A DNA stretch of 64,000 nucleotides, from positions 2,604,001 to 2,668,000 of the forward strand of contig WHVD01000001.1 in assembly GCA_015178975.1 (NCBI GenBank), written 5' to 3'. A program made the position numbers and the translations under genes. Each line of letters opens with the position of its first letter. Positions within the stretch are counted from its first letter, which is position 1. The DNA comes from Hysterangium stoloniferum (taxonomy: Eukaryota; Basidiomycota; Agaricomycetes; Hysterangiales; Hysterangiaceae). Positions 32,948 through 42,705 of this stretch are shown piece after piece. The notes below the pieces were generated by a model. It searched no databases. It saw only the letters and a list, made by a program, of their open reading frames with translations, and was not told the DNA's origin.

Positions 32948-34334
32948 ATGGACATTGCAGCCATTGTTGTCAAAGTCGCTGGCGATGCCGTTCCATTGCC
33001 TGACTTAAAGAGTGCAGTGACCCTGGTTTTGGAGATTATGAACGTTATAAAGGTAGGTCGTCTGCATCAACATCAGTTTAGGAGCTGATGTGGATCATGA
33101 TTCACAATCACTAGGCAAGCGGGGAGCAAAACGAGAAATTGAATAACCTTGTCCAGACAACTGGACGTCGCCTCGTCGCTTTCCACGATCAGCTGAGGGG
33201 GAAGTGGGAGAATATCCCGGACAATTTCAAAACTATATTGGACGATTATCAGAAGTGAGAACGCGGGACTCACTGAGTAATCGTACTTGATGAATAAATC
33301 GATTTTTTTCAGTGCACTTGAGGATGTTCTTGCGCTTGCACTGTCATACACACCAAGAAAAGGTCTTAAAGCACACTTCGTGTCTTGGATGGGACAACGA
33401 GATACGTCTATCATAAAACTGGAAAGGCGATTGGAAGAAGGGGAGGAAGAGGCAATGGTGCGTGCTGAAAGTGACACTCAGAGTCGTTTGTTATATATAT
33501 TGGCTCTTAGATGTGCATTCTTCTGGATACATCACTAGCCGTCGCTCAACTCGTAGCCGTCGATGATACCAGAATGGACGATATCATCCTTCATTCGTTT
33601 TCGTCGGCCACGGGCAGAGGAAGAAATGGTATTAGTGAACGCGTACGCCCGTTCTGTCATCTCAAAAATCATGTCCGTGGGTTTATCATAATGAGGCAGT
33701 ATTTGATCGATCGAAGGGACTTGCAACTGTTACGCACCTTATCGGTCGCGAACCACAATGATTATGACTATGAAAAGGCAGGAAATCATGGGGTCACCTT
33801 GCGGTGGAGTATCACACTTTGTGAAGCGAAGACTGAAAGTGACGGTAAGCCGGTATTGGTCAAAATGTACGAAGGCGGGAGACCCACTTTGGATGTGAGA
33901 CACAAAAAGGTACGAGCCCCGTTTTCTGGTTTGGATTTCAGAAATTATTTGTAACATATCAAACTTTTGATATAGTTCCAACGCGACCTCACTTCCTATC
34001 AAGACGTGTCGTAAGGATCCAACACATCAGATTAAATAACCCAAGTAGTCCCATCACAATTATGTTCAGGAACCCTAGCATTGCTGCGTTCTTGGGCTAC
34101 AGTAACACGCAAGACAATGGACTTTTCCAAGTTTTCCGTAATCCGGGCATTGAACCTGAGGACGCATGCAAATGGCTCGAACGCACTAGATCAGCTGGAG
34201 TCAGAGAAACCATTTTGGGACTATGGGACATGGTGAATGAAATTACTCGCGGTATTTACAAGCTAACGCGATATATTTTAGAGGGATTCCTACAATGTGA
34301 CGTACTTGGATACCTTCTCTCCCGTAAATGCTGA
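32948..34334 (+). CDS. Four-helix-bundle (MLKL-NTD-like) protein with kinase N-lobe-like segment
   Basis: Seven exons fit: 32948-33052, 33115-33254, 33313-33457, 33511-33642, 33700-33909, 33976-34010 and 34070-34334, totalling 1032 nt and 343 residues, all introns GT-AG (53-66 nt). Residues 1-150 are helical and amphipathic (MDIAAIVVKVAGDAVPLP; GEQNEKLNNLVQTTGRRL; GKWENIPDNFKTILDDY; SIIKLERRLEEGEEEAM), the pattern of the MLKL-type N-terminal four-helix bundle found in many basidiomycete signalling proteins. Residues 205-290 resemble a kinase N-lobe: a VLVKMYEGG strand with a Lys near 229, a helix FQRDLTSYQDV, then NPSIAAFLGYS in the place of HPN-hxxhxG. No HRD or DFG motif is present before the stop. 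A role in membrane-directed or regulated-cell-death signalling is inference. It is duplicated at 42706, where the bundle is six residues longer. Confidence 0.6.
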
Positions 34335-34425
34335 TGTGACAATGTGACATTAGGAATTAGTTGATTTCTGTTTAAACAACGAAATTTTTATTGACCCGCT
34401 GGTTCGTTAATTCGACTGACATAAG

Positions 34426-35010
34426 ATGTCAATCATAACTTTGTTTATTCAGTTTTTCAATCCCGGTGATTTAATTGTCACTGTCACTGACTGTCCTCCC
34501 AATCGCCATCATCTGAAGCTTTTGTACACCGGAACACTGGTCAGCCGTGGCCCCGCATGGTACTACACGAAATGGTATCCCGTTATTTACCCCGATAACT
34601 CTAGGATCAATCCTTCATCAGCAGACTCTATCGTAGACTTATTCGTATACAAAGTGGATTCAGGGTGTCTCGGCACTGCTTTAATGGATGAACAACTTCG
34701 AAGCTCGCACACCATTATTCAATTGGCCAATCCACTACTGGACTTCGAGTTTCTGAGACCAATTGTGGGCTATATCAAGGATGGAGATCTGGGGTCCATC
34801 GCTTTGTGGGACGTGGGCTATCGGGATAAAGTTGCAGGCGATTTTGTAGTGTGTGGGAGTCTACATGAGTGGTTATCTGAAACCCTCGGTATAGAACCCT
34901 TAGTCGAGGTTCGTGTTCATCTCAACGAGCGAGAGTCTAGATATTTAGACGAGGGTGAGAGTGTAACAATACGAGGTGGAAAACCAATGAGAAGGTATTT
35001 TTTAAGCTAG
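34426..35010 (+). CDS. Conserved unknown ORF downstream of the four-helix-bundle gene, copy 1
   Basis: A 194-residue open frame is kept in the duplicate at 44193-44801 with strong protein-level similarity (for example LGTALMDEQLRSSHTIIQLA, ALWDVGYRDKVAGDFVV, SETLGIEPLVEVRV, SVTIRGGKPMRRYF). The N-terminal third differs and includes an intron-like TTTATTCAG acceptor near 34440-34451, so the true exon may start near 34452. It may be a later exon of the upstream gene or a separate gene. A further conserved piece, KAWRAYAPLYIEE-GI with HELMISKHKSLL, follows at 35140-35266. The domain is not recognised. Confidence 0.45.
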   Translation: MSIITLFIQFFNPGDLIVTVTDCPPNRHHLKLLYTGTLVSRGPAWYYTKWYPVIYPDNSRINPSSADSIVDLFVYKVDSGCLGTALMDEQLRSSHTIIQLANPLLDFEFLRPIVGYIKDGDLGSIALWDVGYRDKVAGDFVVCGSLHEWLSETLGIEPLVEVRVHLNERESRYLDEGESVTIRGGKPMRRYFLS

Positions 35011-35339
35011 CACACTGACCCGATAGTTGCTCAGTTTTCTGCCCCATAGATATACCTGTGATATTGACGAAGCCAGTATCGACGATTTCTGCCGGCCCCA
35101 TGTCGATATCGACAAATTCTGCTGGCCCTCCTCTAAACTGCAGAAAGCATGGAGAGCATACGCACCGCTTTACATAGAGGAAAATGGGATCATGGGTATC
35201 CCTCCACACGAGTTGATGATCAGTAAGCACAAAAGTCTTTTGGAAGTGATATTGAACCCTTTGTGACAACAGTAATGCACTAGCAGACAAGAGTAGCCGT
35301 GGAAATGCCTCAGAATTTGTTTGTTTCACTTCCCCATTC

Positions 35340-35990
35340 ATCGAGAGCCTGGCAGAATTCAGTCACTCCGGAGATGTGGAACTGCGTAGCATATTCTTGT
35401 TTGAACCTACTTCTCCACGTTATATTTTTGCCCCCTCGGGGAGACCTGTACTAGACGTGCAGTTGCGTGCTTCTTATGATGCGGAGCCCAGTTGGATAAA
35501 TGATCCTGTGGCCGGACACGGTATTTGAGCGAGACCCGTGAGTGTCGATGTTGTCCTTATTTAATAGTATTAACGTCTTGAATAAGGCTGATACCTTATT
35601 TTCAGCTACCTAGGTGCATATGGGAGGAGGATTAAACTGGGACACGATCAAACCCATCGAACATTTTCCCGTCACGTCTAGCTATATCATTTTGAGATAT
35701 AAAAGCTCTTTATTTATTGGAGCTCTGTACCTCTGCCCATAATTCAATTGTGAACAGAAGATGTAAGAATACGTGAATGTTAATTTTCAAAAATAATGAC
35801 AAAAAAAGTAGTTCTTCGTCGTAACTGTGTGACATCGCGTAAGATGTGCTGGCTTGCGCCCATTCTTCCTCCCAGACTTTCTCGCCTTCCCAGCCCTCGT
35901 CTTTCAGAATCTTTTCGGAGAGAAGCGCCACCACAATGCTTTGACAAAGAAGTATTTCCTCCTGTCTTTCAATGGAAATGAGATTTCACC
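35340..35990 (+). other. 3' part of the duplicated unit, exon-like pieces
   Basis: 35345-35528 reads SGDVELRSIFLFEPTSPRYI and DAEPSWINDPVAGHG. 35580-35700 and 35850-35985 also match the second locus (45100-45730), including FFLPDFLAFPALVFQNLF and HHNALTKKY. The collinear match ends at gaaatgagatttcacc in both loci, which marks the right edge of the segmental duplication. Confidence 0.55.
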
Positions 35991-36390
35991 AGCCTTCCGC
36001 ACATACCATCTCTTATCCTGTCTCACCCACGCCTGTTCCTGCACCGAAGAGCTCCCCATATCCTGTTTTGACTTTCAGATGCCCAAGATCGCGGACTGAA
36101 TCCGCTCAGGCTGGTTATCGCACCCTCGCGGTCATTTCCCTCTCACACGCCGGTGTCCCTGCCATCGACGATGATTACCTCGTCCATCCTCGACGCTACT
36201 GCCTGTATTCCAAGAACCCATCAAACCCACCATGTTCAATTCCCTCATCGGAAGAGTCCACGAAGAATTTTCGATGACGAAACAGGAAGATGGTCAAGAG
36301 TTCTTCGCATATATATTCTTAAAGCCCTGCGGTAACAAGCTGAAAACACGTCCCGAAGCCGGAGCCTACTGTCATCTTCCGACAGAGGTA
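35990..36390 (+). pseudogene. UBP14/USP5-like deubiquitinase fragment K1
   Basis: Pieces in different frames match the UBP14 catalytic region. AFRTYHLLSCLTHACSCTEE follows where the Cys box would be, FQMPKIAD lies near 36070, and ITSSILDATA, NSLIGRVHEEFSMTKQ and DGQEFFAYIF lie at 36175-36320. The last corresponds to the QQDAxEF box of ubiquitin-specific proteases. The Cys box itself is absent. The fragment is non-functional. It continues into a tail block (36390-36800) shared with the other fragments. Confidence 0.7.
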
Positions 36391-36800
36391 TAGTAATCAA
36401 ACTCTCAAGATTGGTCATAAACGTCTAGAAGATATGGGGGTACGATGGTTTCTTTGAGTAGGAGCGGCGCGAAACAGATATATGGTTACCCTCAAAGTCC
36501 ATGCCATTTTGCATGCGGAGCTCTTTCCAAAGATTCAATGCAGTGTAATGATTGTATGATGATGTTGATGAATTACATTGTGGAGGGCCGGTAGGATTTG
36601 CGATGCCGTGTATACTAGATATACCTACGCTATCGGCGAAGCCAGCATCAAAGATTTCTGCCGGCCCCTCGTCTGAAGTGTGGAAAGCATGGAGAGCATA
36701 AACCACTTTGCATAGAGAAAAATGGGATGAAGGGTCTCTGCACACGAATGATCACTAAGCACAGAAGTCTTTTGGATTAGATCAACAGACATGTGGGAGG
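36390..36800 (+). repeat. Tail block of the UBP-like units plus a copy of the KAWRAY segment
   Basis: The block gagtaggagcggcgcgaaac, ccatgccattttgcatg and ttccaaagattcaa-gcagtgtaatgatt recurs at 41590-41760, 46860-46990, 58605-58680 and 63640-63810. It is followed at 36630-36780 by a shortened copy of the 35060-35240 segment (atcggcgaagccagcatc...agcacagaagtctttt). Confidence 0.7.
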
Positions 36801-36929
36801 GGGTTGATTCCACAGAGAAGTTGTATGGCATCTCCAGAGATTCATTAACATGTCTTCTCACTGCAACAGATGTGCTAAAGCATGTAGCTAAAGATACTTT
36901 ATTTTTGCACCCAGATTTTGCTACAGAGT

Positions 36930-37165
36930 TAATTTATTTCCTAATTATCCCTCTTTAATACCTACAGATTAAATTAATTGCAATTAGTTGTCACCCTCCT
37001 GGTCTAAAAATATTAATCTCAAAATCTGGGCAATCCAAACCAAAACCAACGCTCATGACTTAGAGGAATGAAGCAACGTCACCATGACGTCATACAGCAT
37101 CTAGCGACGCAGGGGAGCACTGGGCCATTATGACATCACTGCATTATGAACACTCACCGGTAACT
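36930..37165 (+). repeat. Duplicated intergenic block with TGACGTCA, copy 1
   Basis: It matches 47098-47316 (ccctctttaat, caccctcctggtct, ccaacgctcatgact, ctagcgacgc, ccggtaac). Palindromic TGACGTCA/TGACATCA-type sites lie near 37095 and 37128. The two copies diverge where a MITE starts in the second (47316), so this is the empty site of that MITE. Confidence 0.75.
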
Positions 37166-37263
37166 TAACGACTCGTGTGAACCTGTTACATGATGGGCCT
37201 TCCGTCGGAGGTTTTAAGCACACCCGTTGATTCTCACCTTATGTGTCGACTGGGACATTATAT

Positions 37264-37511
37264 TCTTGAAACAGTTGAATAACTCTTGACAAACACCCTG
37301 TGAGTGTGAGGAAAGTAAACACTAAGGAGACTTTCCCACACCCACAGCGGAATATGCTACAGGGTGCTTACCTAAGCATATACACATCAGTTACCTTACT
37401 AGGTAACTCACTCAATACTGCACCTACAGTGCTGGGAAAAATACTACAAATATCAGAAAAATATAGGGAACATCATAGACTATGTAAGAGCTGTAATATC
37501 ATACTCTAACA
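37264..37511 (+). mobile_element. Solo LTR, family D
   Basis: A 248-bp LTR runs from TCTTGAAACAG (first bases slightly decayed) to ATACTCTAACA. It is flanked by the target duplication tatat (37259-37263, 37512-37516). The related sequence at 53080 reads acattatatttgttataac without an insertion and is the empty site. A longer copy lies at 47705-48444. Confidence 0.85.
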
Positions 37512-38853
37512 TATATTTGTTATAACTCTGTTCACATATAACAGATCACTGGCGCCTGTTCTTGAATTCAACGTGGGTTGGCAGGTCTAGAATGAAGTGA
37601 GAATTTTTAATACCAATTGTCATCCACCGGAGGCCCACTTAATTTGGTGAGGGCACCACTTCATACCATTTAGCATATTTTCAACAAATGTAATCAAATG
37701 AACTACCTATTAATTAGTGCACTGAAAGTCCCTGATATTCATGAAGTATAAGACTCGGTTTGCAAATGCATTACTGTGTATTAACCCTCTGACTTAACAC
37801 AATACTGAATATAATATATAGTACAGCCACTGAATAGTCAGGGCCACGACTTCATACTATTTAGCACATTTGGAACAAAGGTAATCGGAATAAATTTAAT
37901 ATATAGCCCAGCCAAAGTAGAACTATCAGATAGCATCAGATTTGTCAACAAGATGACTTAGAGTTTGAAAATCATCGCAAGACGCTGGCTCCGAGAATGT
38001 TCACAAGCAGCCTTCCATACCTGGCACCTTCCTCACAACAATATGAACACAATCGACGTAACGTCTTAGAAGAACCGGCAAATGCATTATACGGAAGTCC
38101 AAGTGTCTGATCCTTGAATTTCGCAGTGGTGTCACAGTGGTGGCTTACATCGTCATAACTCTCACATGGCCCACTGGCTGTAACTTGCTCCATTAAATAA
38201 ACAGGAGCCAAAATATGATGAATTTCATAGCAAGTCACACCAAGTCTCAGTTCCTTCCTTGTCGAAGTCTCCCGGAGTTAGTCTGAGGTATCAGTGAAGT
38301 TATCATATCAGCCCTTGCGAAACACCTACTTTTCCTTCAATTCAGGTCCATTTGATTACAAATCGACTGGTCAATAGCTTATCTTGTTAGTATCGATACG
38401 GTTGACACCAATGTGCTTCATAAACCGGTGCAAATACAGTTCAAAATGAGAATAAGGTGCTATGACTTGTGGCGATTCCAAATCTTTAGTGTTCAAGGTC
38501 TCTGTAGCTGGACGTCATTAGATGTTAATGTCTGTCATTCATCGATTCTTTTCTTTCAATCGTTATGGGATAAAGGTCTACCACAAGTATGTGTATTACG
38601 GATCTAGTTCTGTATTGAGGTGATGTGGGGTCATTTAACTGAAGGTGTAACTTTCTATGGCATCTTGTATCACACCTTGCGGCTGTGTTGGACCAGCACT
38701 GACATCCCAATTCTTTCAATTCCTTCGCAATTGACGGCGAAATCTATGAGCAATCTATATCTTTGTGTTCTTGGCGGCATGTCTACAGCAATAATTTACA
38801 CTGTCAGACTGCAGGGCCTCCTCCCAGGTGGCTGTAGATACTCGCAAATTCCC

Positions 38854-38861
38854 TATAAAAG
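38854..38861 (+). promoter_or_regulatory. TATA box of the secreted-protein gene, copy 2
   Basis: TATAAAAG lies 73 bp upstream of the ATG at 38934, in a block conserved with 1140-1241. Position and sequence fit a fungal core promoter. Confidence 0.6.
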
Positions 38862-38933
38862 GCCAGTATCCCCCACTAACAAGGTCCAACTCACCGTAGT
38901 CAACACAGTCAGCTAGAGTATTCGTCCTACATC

Positions 38934-39101
38934 ATGACCTCTTTCACCTATCTTTTCAGTCTCATCGCCCTCCTCTCCCTCGCTTCTGCTGCTCCTGTCA
39001 TTGAATGGCAGATCGTAGAGTTGCGTCAGATTGTCCCAGGCCTCCCTTCCCCCCCCCTGCCCCCCTGCCTTCCCTGCTCCCCTCCCCAGCCTCCCCCGTG
39101 A
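38934..39101 (+). CDS. Small secreted protein, short form
   Basis: The 55-residue ORF has the same signal peptide as the gene at 1242 (MTSFTYLFSLIALLSLASAA), then PVIEWQIVELRQIVPGLP and a short Pro/Cys run ending at TGA 39099. The pyrimidine-rich array is about 110 bp shorter than in copy 1. It would be a secreted, cysteine-containing, proline-rich peptide; function is unknown. The downstream sequence in another frame (TPVDVIVLFAESN) matches copy 1, suggesting both are array-length variants of an ancestral longer protein. Confidence 0.45.
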   Translation: MTSFTYLFSLIALLSLASAAPVIEWQIVELRQIVPGLPSPPLPPCLPCSPPQPPP

Positions 39102-39186
39102 CACCTCACTAGAGTAGGGCTACCCCGGTAGATGTCATTGTTCTCTTTGCCGAGAGCAACTGATCCCCTCACGTTTTCCTTGGTAG

Positions 39187-40149
39187 GTCGAAAGGTTTAC
39201 TACCCGAAGAATGTAGCTGATTCCAGCTTATTTTCACATTGTATAAAGAAGCATCATTTATGGAATATTCTTTTAATCTCTCTCCCCTTGATATGAACAT
39301 TCCTTCAACATGTTTTTCCTTCCACAGACCCTGCTTGTGATGTCACTCCCACCTTCCCCGCTCCCCTTCATACGATTACCCATTTACTAGTATAGTCTGA
39401 TGATCTAGTGCAGTGTTTTTGTCAAATTTGAAACCCCATGTTGAGTAAAAATGCCAACCACCACGTCCCCTCTAGGTTATTATGGTATGTGAAGCGAGAC
39501 ATATTCGGGCAATTTTGGACCTCTGTAGGCCATACAGCATCTAATTTCATAATGACTGAAATATGGTGTGTTTTTCACTTCCCTGCAGCCAATTGTTGTT
39601 CCGTGACAAGTCATGTAATTTCAAAATTATTGACATGATGGAATTTTTTATTTTTTGGGCTTGAGTTCACTGCAGCCTCATATTATGTAGTTCTAGATAG
39701 GGGTTTAACATCGCATGTAATATTATAATGTATACAGTAGATACCACGACCCATCGGTGACAGCCTAAAGTGAGGGTAATAAAGCACTCAGAATCCTGGG
39801 AACAATGTTGTCCATGTTTCGGGCAGGGAATGTGGAAAGTAAATCATGTGGCACACAGCATACTGTATATATCTACGCGACAAGGTTTATGGCCATATTA
39901 TCCACGACTGTGATGATTATTAGGTATAACGAGTATTGCAGAAGTAAGCACGTGTATGAAAAAGGTGAGACAAAATGTCTCAAAAAGACACAATGCGTCA
40001 TATTGTTCAATCTCCTCTCAAATTTAATATTATATACGTGTAGTATAGCTAGGGAATCTCTCAGCGAACGTTTAATCGCTGAGAGTAAGTGATATGTTTA
40101 TTGCCTCTCACGAAACAAAACTTATCTATGTATATAGTACTTAAACGTC
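39187..40149. other. No gene seen; one perfect hairpin
   Basis: The sequence is AT-rich with short ORFs. A perfect 10-bp stem, CTCTCAGCGA with TCGCTGAGAG, lies at about 40052-40084. Confidence 0.45.
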
Positions 40150-40154
40150 TTTAG

Positions 40155-40464
40155 TGTTGAATAGGAGACAATAATTCGGAAGGGTAGAGTCTGTTTGCGA
40201 AGCTCAGTGAGTGAGTGAGTAAACTTCACTGAGGTATATGGCAAAATATCGGGACTTTTTATTTACTTTCTAATTATTTTAGGAGAATTATTATGTAGGG
40301 GAGTAAAAAGGAGAAATCTAGATACTCGAAGTTTCTAGTCCATTGCATCATTAAGGAAGAATTCGTGATTAGGAGTTACTCTCCCCTTAACGGCACTACA
40401 ATATATGCGCATACATTCGTCATTGTAGGTTTGATTCCAATTTGCGAAGACTTGATTACTAACA
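40155..40464 (-). mobile_element. Solo LTR of copia-1, short form
   Basis: A 310-bp LTR (TGTTGAATAGG to GATTACTAACA on the + strand) is flanked by the target duplication tttag (40150-40154, 40465-40469). Its orientation is minus relative to the copia-1 coding sense. Just downstream, at 40508-40530, is a copia primer-site-like ggttatgggccccgg, the trace of an older element. Confidence 0.88.
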
Positions 40465-40616
40465 TTTAGGTATTGTATAATATAGCGAATGTTTAATCAC
40501 TGAGATACTTAAACGGCTTTAGGTTATGGGCCCCGGCTCTTTACATTGATAGCAAACAATTAACAAGCCATCCTAATTTATCGCTGAAATGATTACCCTG
40601 GACAAAATTAAGAATT

Positions 40617-41350
40617 ATGCCACAGACATGAGTCTTTCATAGTGTCGTCTCAGTACTATAGGCTGATACCGACCAGGTCATGGATGTGTTCCCAGACGTG
40701 CACGGCTTGTGGCTTTTCCTGACATCTTGTTGTACATGCGACAAATTTTCTGTACGTGAGGTGGGTGCCTACAAAATGTGGTCGGCGGTGGTTATTCTCC
40801 CTTCAACGTGTGTCATGGACAAGGAGGGAGGCCATTCCTCGAAGAGTCGAGTCACCCTAGGGTACGTCATACTCACCCAATGGGTTCAAGCCTGTCTTCT
40901 CTCAAGGACTGACAGTACTCGGGGATCTGGGAAACAATGGCGACATGGCATCCACCCTCCAAGCAATATCCACACTTCCAGCCTTCCGCATATACTATCA
41001 CCTCTCCTTTCTCAACCAGGCCTGTACCTGCACCCAACAGCTCTTCGCGTCCTGTATTGCCTTGCTTAACTCCGCCCTCTCCCATACGAAAGCCCCCTCC
41101 CAATCTTCAATGCTGCCCCGTTCGCAGCCATTCCCTCCCAGTCGTTGTCAGAAGGCATTATATGCGACCAGGAAGGCGGCTGTTGTGGTTGATTGGACAT
41201 GTGAAAGTTACGGGTGTGGCATTGATGATATTAGACACCGTTGTTCGCCCGTCGTTCTTTTGTCATTACCAGCATCGATGATCCTTCGGTGCAGTCAAAG
41301 GTTGCGGCGACAAGTGACAGTGGGCCTGCACCGTCTGTGGAATAGATAGC
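40617..41350 (+). pseudogene. UBP14/USP5-like fragment J1
   Basis: It is collinear with 57715-58440. In the catalytic region the Cys box reads GNNGDM instead of GNSCYM (about 40928-40945), followed by ASTLQAISTLPAFRIYYHLS. The nucleophilic cysteine is therefore lost. Upstream is a block shared with 57715-57900 and 61080-61260 (gagtctttcatagtgtcgtc). Downstream, near 41330-41360, a shared stop precedes IAMMEE. Non-functional. Confidence 0.65.
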
Positions 41351-41589
41351 CATGATGGAGGAAATGCGATGTATGTTATATGGTGAGTAACTGCATGCAT
41401 ACATGCATATATGCAATACATATGTTTGCTGTGAATATAATAATGAACATCTCGCGATCAACCATCACTACGTGACATACTACGTGACATCCAAGATTTA
41501 GATCAGAGAAAGATCGATTGGATATTATTTTCTACCCGGCAACTTTTCTAAGACCGACAGAGGTATAGTAATCAAACACCCAAGACTGG

Positions 41590-41800
41590 TCACAAATGTC
41601 TAGAATGATATGGGGCTACAAGGTTTTCTTTGAGTAGGAGCGCCGCGAAAGAGACATGGTTGCCCTCAGAGTCTATGCCATTTTGCATGAGCTTTTTCCA
41701 AAGATTCAGCGCAGTGTAATGATTCTGTGATGATGTTGATGAATTACATTCTGGAGGCCAGTTTGCACAGGGAGCGCAAGTCAAGGCAAAACAAAGCCTA
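41590..41800 (+). repeat. UBP-unit tail block, copy 2
   Basis: Same block as 36430-36600. It ends in ggcaaaacaaagcctacgttactacaatg, which is also present at 63850-63885. Confidence 0.65.
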
Positions 41801-42235
41801 CGTTACTACAATGCATTACTTAATTTTATGTGGGACTACATGCGACAAAGAGGAAGAAGGTGGATGCAGCGGTATTTCTAATTGAAGAAATGACGCTCAA
41901 TGGCTAATCCCCCTCACGCAAATATCATATTTTTACAACGAGATCACTGTTTGTTGGATTTTACACTTAGAAATGATGGAGTGGGATTTATCATCTTCTT
42001 TGTTAGGTAGTTACTTGTTCTTAAACTTTTTATTAGTCAACGATTTAAATACCGAATTTCAGCTATAAAATTTAACAGATACAAGCTTAACTTCTGTTAA
42101 ATACACGAAAAGCCACCACTGGCTCGCGAGATTGCACCACTCCAATTATGTGCAAGATTACTGAACTAAACATATACCTAATACCAGTAATCCCAACCTA
42201 CTCTCATAACACCCGGTAGTTGTATTGTAGCAGTG
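41801..42235. other. No gene seen
   Basis: AT-rich spacer up to the left edge of the segmental duplication near 42240. Confidence 0.5.
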
Positions 42236-42705
42236 AGAGATTTCACATTGAAAGGGTTACAAAAATATCACAAGTTCCATCTCGTCCATATGTCTGAAGT
42301 TTTACTCAGAAAGACACAATACTAGCTCCAATTGGGAAAGGACAAGGCGAGACAACTGATCATGGGAATAAGCAAGGCAGAACTGAGCTATCGCTACAAT
42401 GACCTCTGTCAGTTCATGATACCGTTTATCCTTCTCGATAAACCATTTCGTTGAACCACTCATAAGATTGTGCGGCTTTTCTTTTAATGACGAATGATCT
42501 TTCGAATCCCTTGTATTCCAGGAATTCCACTACAGACAAAGTCCACATCGTGATTACGGCCTTTGAATATAAGTATCGCTGTTGAGATGAACACTGCATT
42601 TCCCCTACCGAACTGGCGCTCTATTCTCAGGGCAGAGCTAATAGCAAATACAGCCCTTCGACGTGCTAAAGAGCAGCTTTCTACTAAGATCATCGACCAT
42701 CACTC

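Larger units (their letters stand above)
37517..39186 (+). repeat. Low-copy repeat A, copy 2
   Basis: It starts with ttgttataactctgttcac and a primer-site-like cactggcgcctgttc block, then matches copy 1 from ccggaggcccac on through the secreted-protein gene to ttttccttggta. It contains the roughly 200-bp direct duplication (37640-37835 against 37840-38030) absent from copy 1. It keeps the full right side that is cut off in copies 1 and 3. Confidence 0.75.

Noticed and set aside
40945-41349. Intact-looking 134-codon ORF in UBP-like unit J1
   Set aside because: It covers only a non-catalytic stretch, switches out of the UBP frame, and the catalytic cysteine codon is changed.
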